Shown piece by piece: positions 62,013 to 64,000 of a stretch of 64,000 nt of DNA. The DNA comes from Aradus depressus (lineage: Eukaryota > Arthropoda > Insecta > Hemiptera > Aradidae), in contig OY759226.1 of NCBI GenBank assembly GCA_963662175.1, positions 25,817,565-25,881,564 on the forward strand. The letters are read 5' to 3'. The translations under genes and the position numbers were made by a program. Position 1 is the first letter of the stretch. Every line of letters begins with the position of its first letter. The notes under the pieces are model-generated. The model was not told the DNA's origin. It searched no databases and saw nothing but the letters and a program-made list of their open reading frames with translations.

Positions 62013-63149
62013 TTTCTTTTACTAGTATTTTTAACACAGGTGCGTCCGTCCCTAAGAGTTTAATGTAAACAGTCATAATGTAAACATTCTTATGACGTAT
62101 CCTTTTACCATGTTATGGTTTAACATAAATAATAATAATTATTATATACGCCTCGTTTCACTAGTGTGAGTAGACGGTAGACATGTCTGTTTCCAGCCGA
62201 ACAAATGTGGTTCTTGAGAGTTAAGAAGAGTCCAGATATAGCTCTCAGGACAATCAGCGTACGGCTATTCCTGCCGCAGCATCCTGACTCCGTCTCTTCT
62301 CCCCGCCAGTTTTGCGCTCTTTCTTCGCTCTGGTCGACTTTTTCGGTATCACGTCTAAATATCTAATCCAAAATATCTAATTTAAAAATATCATGTTCTA
62401 TGATATCTAAAACTTTAATATATTCTGTTATATCGATTTATTAATATTGGTCGTTAAATTAATTATCATGTCTCAATTAGTTCGAAATGTAATGTTTATG
62501 CCTAGTTTAATAAGTATGACTTGTTTTTCTCTTTACAATTATATTCAATTCATGGCCTGCGTAATGGTAAAGTTTTGCCCCTCGTGTATGTTTTAGCTCC
62601 TAACAAATTATCTCGTTTGTACACAAAGGTCCTTAACAAATTAAAAAAGATCTGAAGCCAAAGACAAGCATTTATTTCTGCATTTTTTATCCAAAGTGTG
62701 TTTTGAGAACCTGGACTGTTTCTTCGGATACATCAACAGGATTTACTCAGTAAACTGCAATTTTATGTGCATTTTAAATCTTAGTCTTTAATTTTTTTTA
62801 CTGAGCATTCAAATTTTTTACTGAGTGTTCTTAAATTTTCTACTGCGCCTTATTAACCGTGTTATTGGATTAACTTTCTAGGCAATACACTTTTAGTTAT
62901 TGGGTTAAAATTTTATTTACAGTGTTGTTGCATTTTACTTTAGGATCGTGCTAATATTACATTATAACAATGTATTGTAATATTCCTTACTTTGTTTATT
63001 CATTATAAATTTGCCAGTTATAAAAATTATTTGACGTTTGTTTATTTTGTAGTTAAGAATTTTGTCGTTTGTTATTTTTGATTTTTTTTTTTGGATTTGA
63101 TCTTTAGACATGGAGCCATAAGTTTCTGTGTGTGTGTGTGTCTGTGAAC
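62013..63149. other. AT-rich tail region, nothing identified
   Basis: A GC-richer patch at 62170-62350 ends with an S1-like GCGCTCTTTCTTCGCTCTGG scrap. The rest is AT-rich without a gene. Confidence 0.35.
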
Positions 63150-63475
63150 ACGATAACACAGGACAGAATGAATACATCAACACGAAATTTTATATATGTA
63201 TTCATAACCTTCTAAGGAAGACACCTATTAATTTTTAGCCAAAACTACCAAAGGGGAGGGGAAGAATTGGGGGGGGGGGGCTCAACTTTAAAAACTTAAT
63301 ACTTGCCGATGTAATGTACCTATCAATACAAAATTTAATATGAGGATTCACAAGTCCCCAAGTAAGTAACCTACTAATTTTTCGTCGGAAAGAGAGCGGA
63401 AACTTAATTGATTAACACGTACTGGGGAAGTACATGGCCGGTGATTCACCGACGACCTTCTAATCATTTAGTTTT
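63150..63475 (-). repeat. R3 dispersed repeat with full terminal motif
   Basis: CATCAACACGAAATTTTATA, GATGTAATGTACCTATCAAT and CGTACTGGGGAAGTACATGG, then CCGGTGATTCACCGACGACC. The last part can fold as CGGTGA/TCACCG. Best-preserved R3 end in the window. Confidence 0.55.
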
Positions 63476-63635
63476 CAACTGAAAAGAAAAGCATTGAAAA
63501 AGTGCTAAAGATGAGCTTTAGGCCCTTATAATGTATTATAATTATTATTATTATTTTAATTACTTAATTATTATAATTAACAATTATAACTCCTTATTAT
63601 AATTAGTTAATGAATAAACTTTGGAAGACCGAATG

Positions 63636-64000
63636 TCTCATCTCATTCACTTACCTAACATCTCTCCCTCCGTCTCATCTCATTCACTTACCTAACATCT
63701 CTCCCTCCGTCTCATCTCATTCACTTACCTAACATCTCTCCCTCCGTCTCATCTCATTCACTTACCTAACATCTCTCCCTCCGTCTCATCTCATTCACTT
63801 ACCTAACATCTCTCCCTCCGTCTCATCTCATTCACTTACCTAACATCTCTCCCTCCGTCTCATCTCATTCACTTACCTAACATCTCTCCCTCCGTCTCAT
63901 CTCATTCACTTACCTAACATCTCTCCCTCCGTCTCATCTCATTCACTTACCTAACATCTCTCCCTCCGTCTCATCTCATTCACTTACCTAACATCTCTCC
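63636..64000. repeat. 37-bp satellite, ~10 identical units, runs off the window
   Basis: TCTCATCTCATTCACTTACC, TAACATCTCTCCCTCCG repeats every 37 bases (63635, 63672, 63709 ...) with no differences that I could see, to the last base. No spacers. The array continues beyond the window. Confidence 0.95.

Overview
This window looks like intronic DNA from a large, AT-rich, repeat-laden arthropod genome, most likely an insect. The evidence is a Jockey-type non-LTR retrotransposon, a mariner relic, Helitrons, a Tigger-type MITE, hAT-type MITEs, and a very abundant tRNA-derived SINE. The SINE tail is (AACCT)n, the C-strand of the TTAGG telomere repeat typical of insects. There are no bacterial features: no operons, no CRISPR, no phage genes.

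Host gene. The long-ORF view misses what seems to be a real host gene on the minus strand. Seven short exons lie at 60039-59936 (weakest), 58249-58127, 53701-53590, 41255-41126, 32149-32078, 28420-28284 and 26214-26134. Each is richer in GC than its surroundings and is bounded by AG/GT splice sites. They join in one continuous frame of 253 codons over 33.9 kb. Exons 53701-53590 and 32149-32078 each have only one open frame, and those two frames agree through the exon between them. The protein is rich in S, P, R, T and Q. I could not identify it. The gene probably continues beyond both ends of the exon set.

Layout. 1-3808 is a Jockey-type element with an intact APE/RT ORF2 and an open ORF1 whose start lies outside the window. 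4643-5200, 6527-7059 and 11811-13372 are 5'-truncated copies of one LINE (called L-A here) with (TTA)n tails. 5640-6526 is a 112-bp satellite amplified from the 3' part of a SINE. 9239-10693 is a minus-strand Helitron-like element carrying a retro-insertion with a gag-like ORF. 13580-16270 holds a J2 LINE fragment, an R3 repeat and a Tigger MITE. 16.3-25.5 kb holds SINEs, three minisatellites or tandem arrays and a deleted mariner. 26-41 kb holds four exons separated by SINEs, fold-back DNA, hAT-type and Helitron elements. 41.9-44.2 kb is a stack of nested insertions. 46.8-51.1 kb has two sister Helitrons with a composite SINE-derived satellite between them. 51.2-62 kb is SINE-rich, with LINE fragments, two long inverted repeats and the three upstream exons. 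The last 365 bp are a perfect 37-bp satellite that runs off the window.

How it works together. The host gene is the only non-mobile function I can support. Everything else is mobile DNA or its debris, and many insertions are datable against each other because target-site duplications (TSDs) survive. Family names used here (S1, S2, S3 = SINEs; J1, J2, J3, L-A = LINEs; R3 = unclassified dispersed repeat; H1 = Helitron-like) are local labels only.
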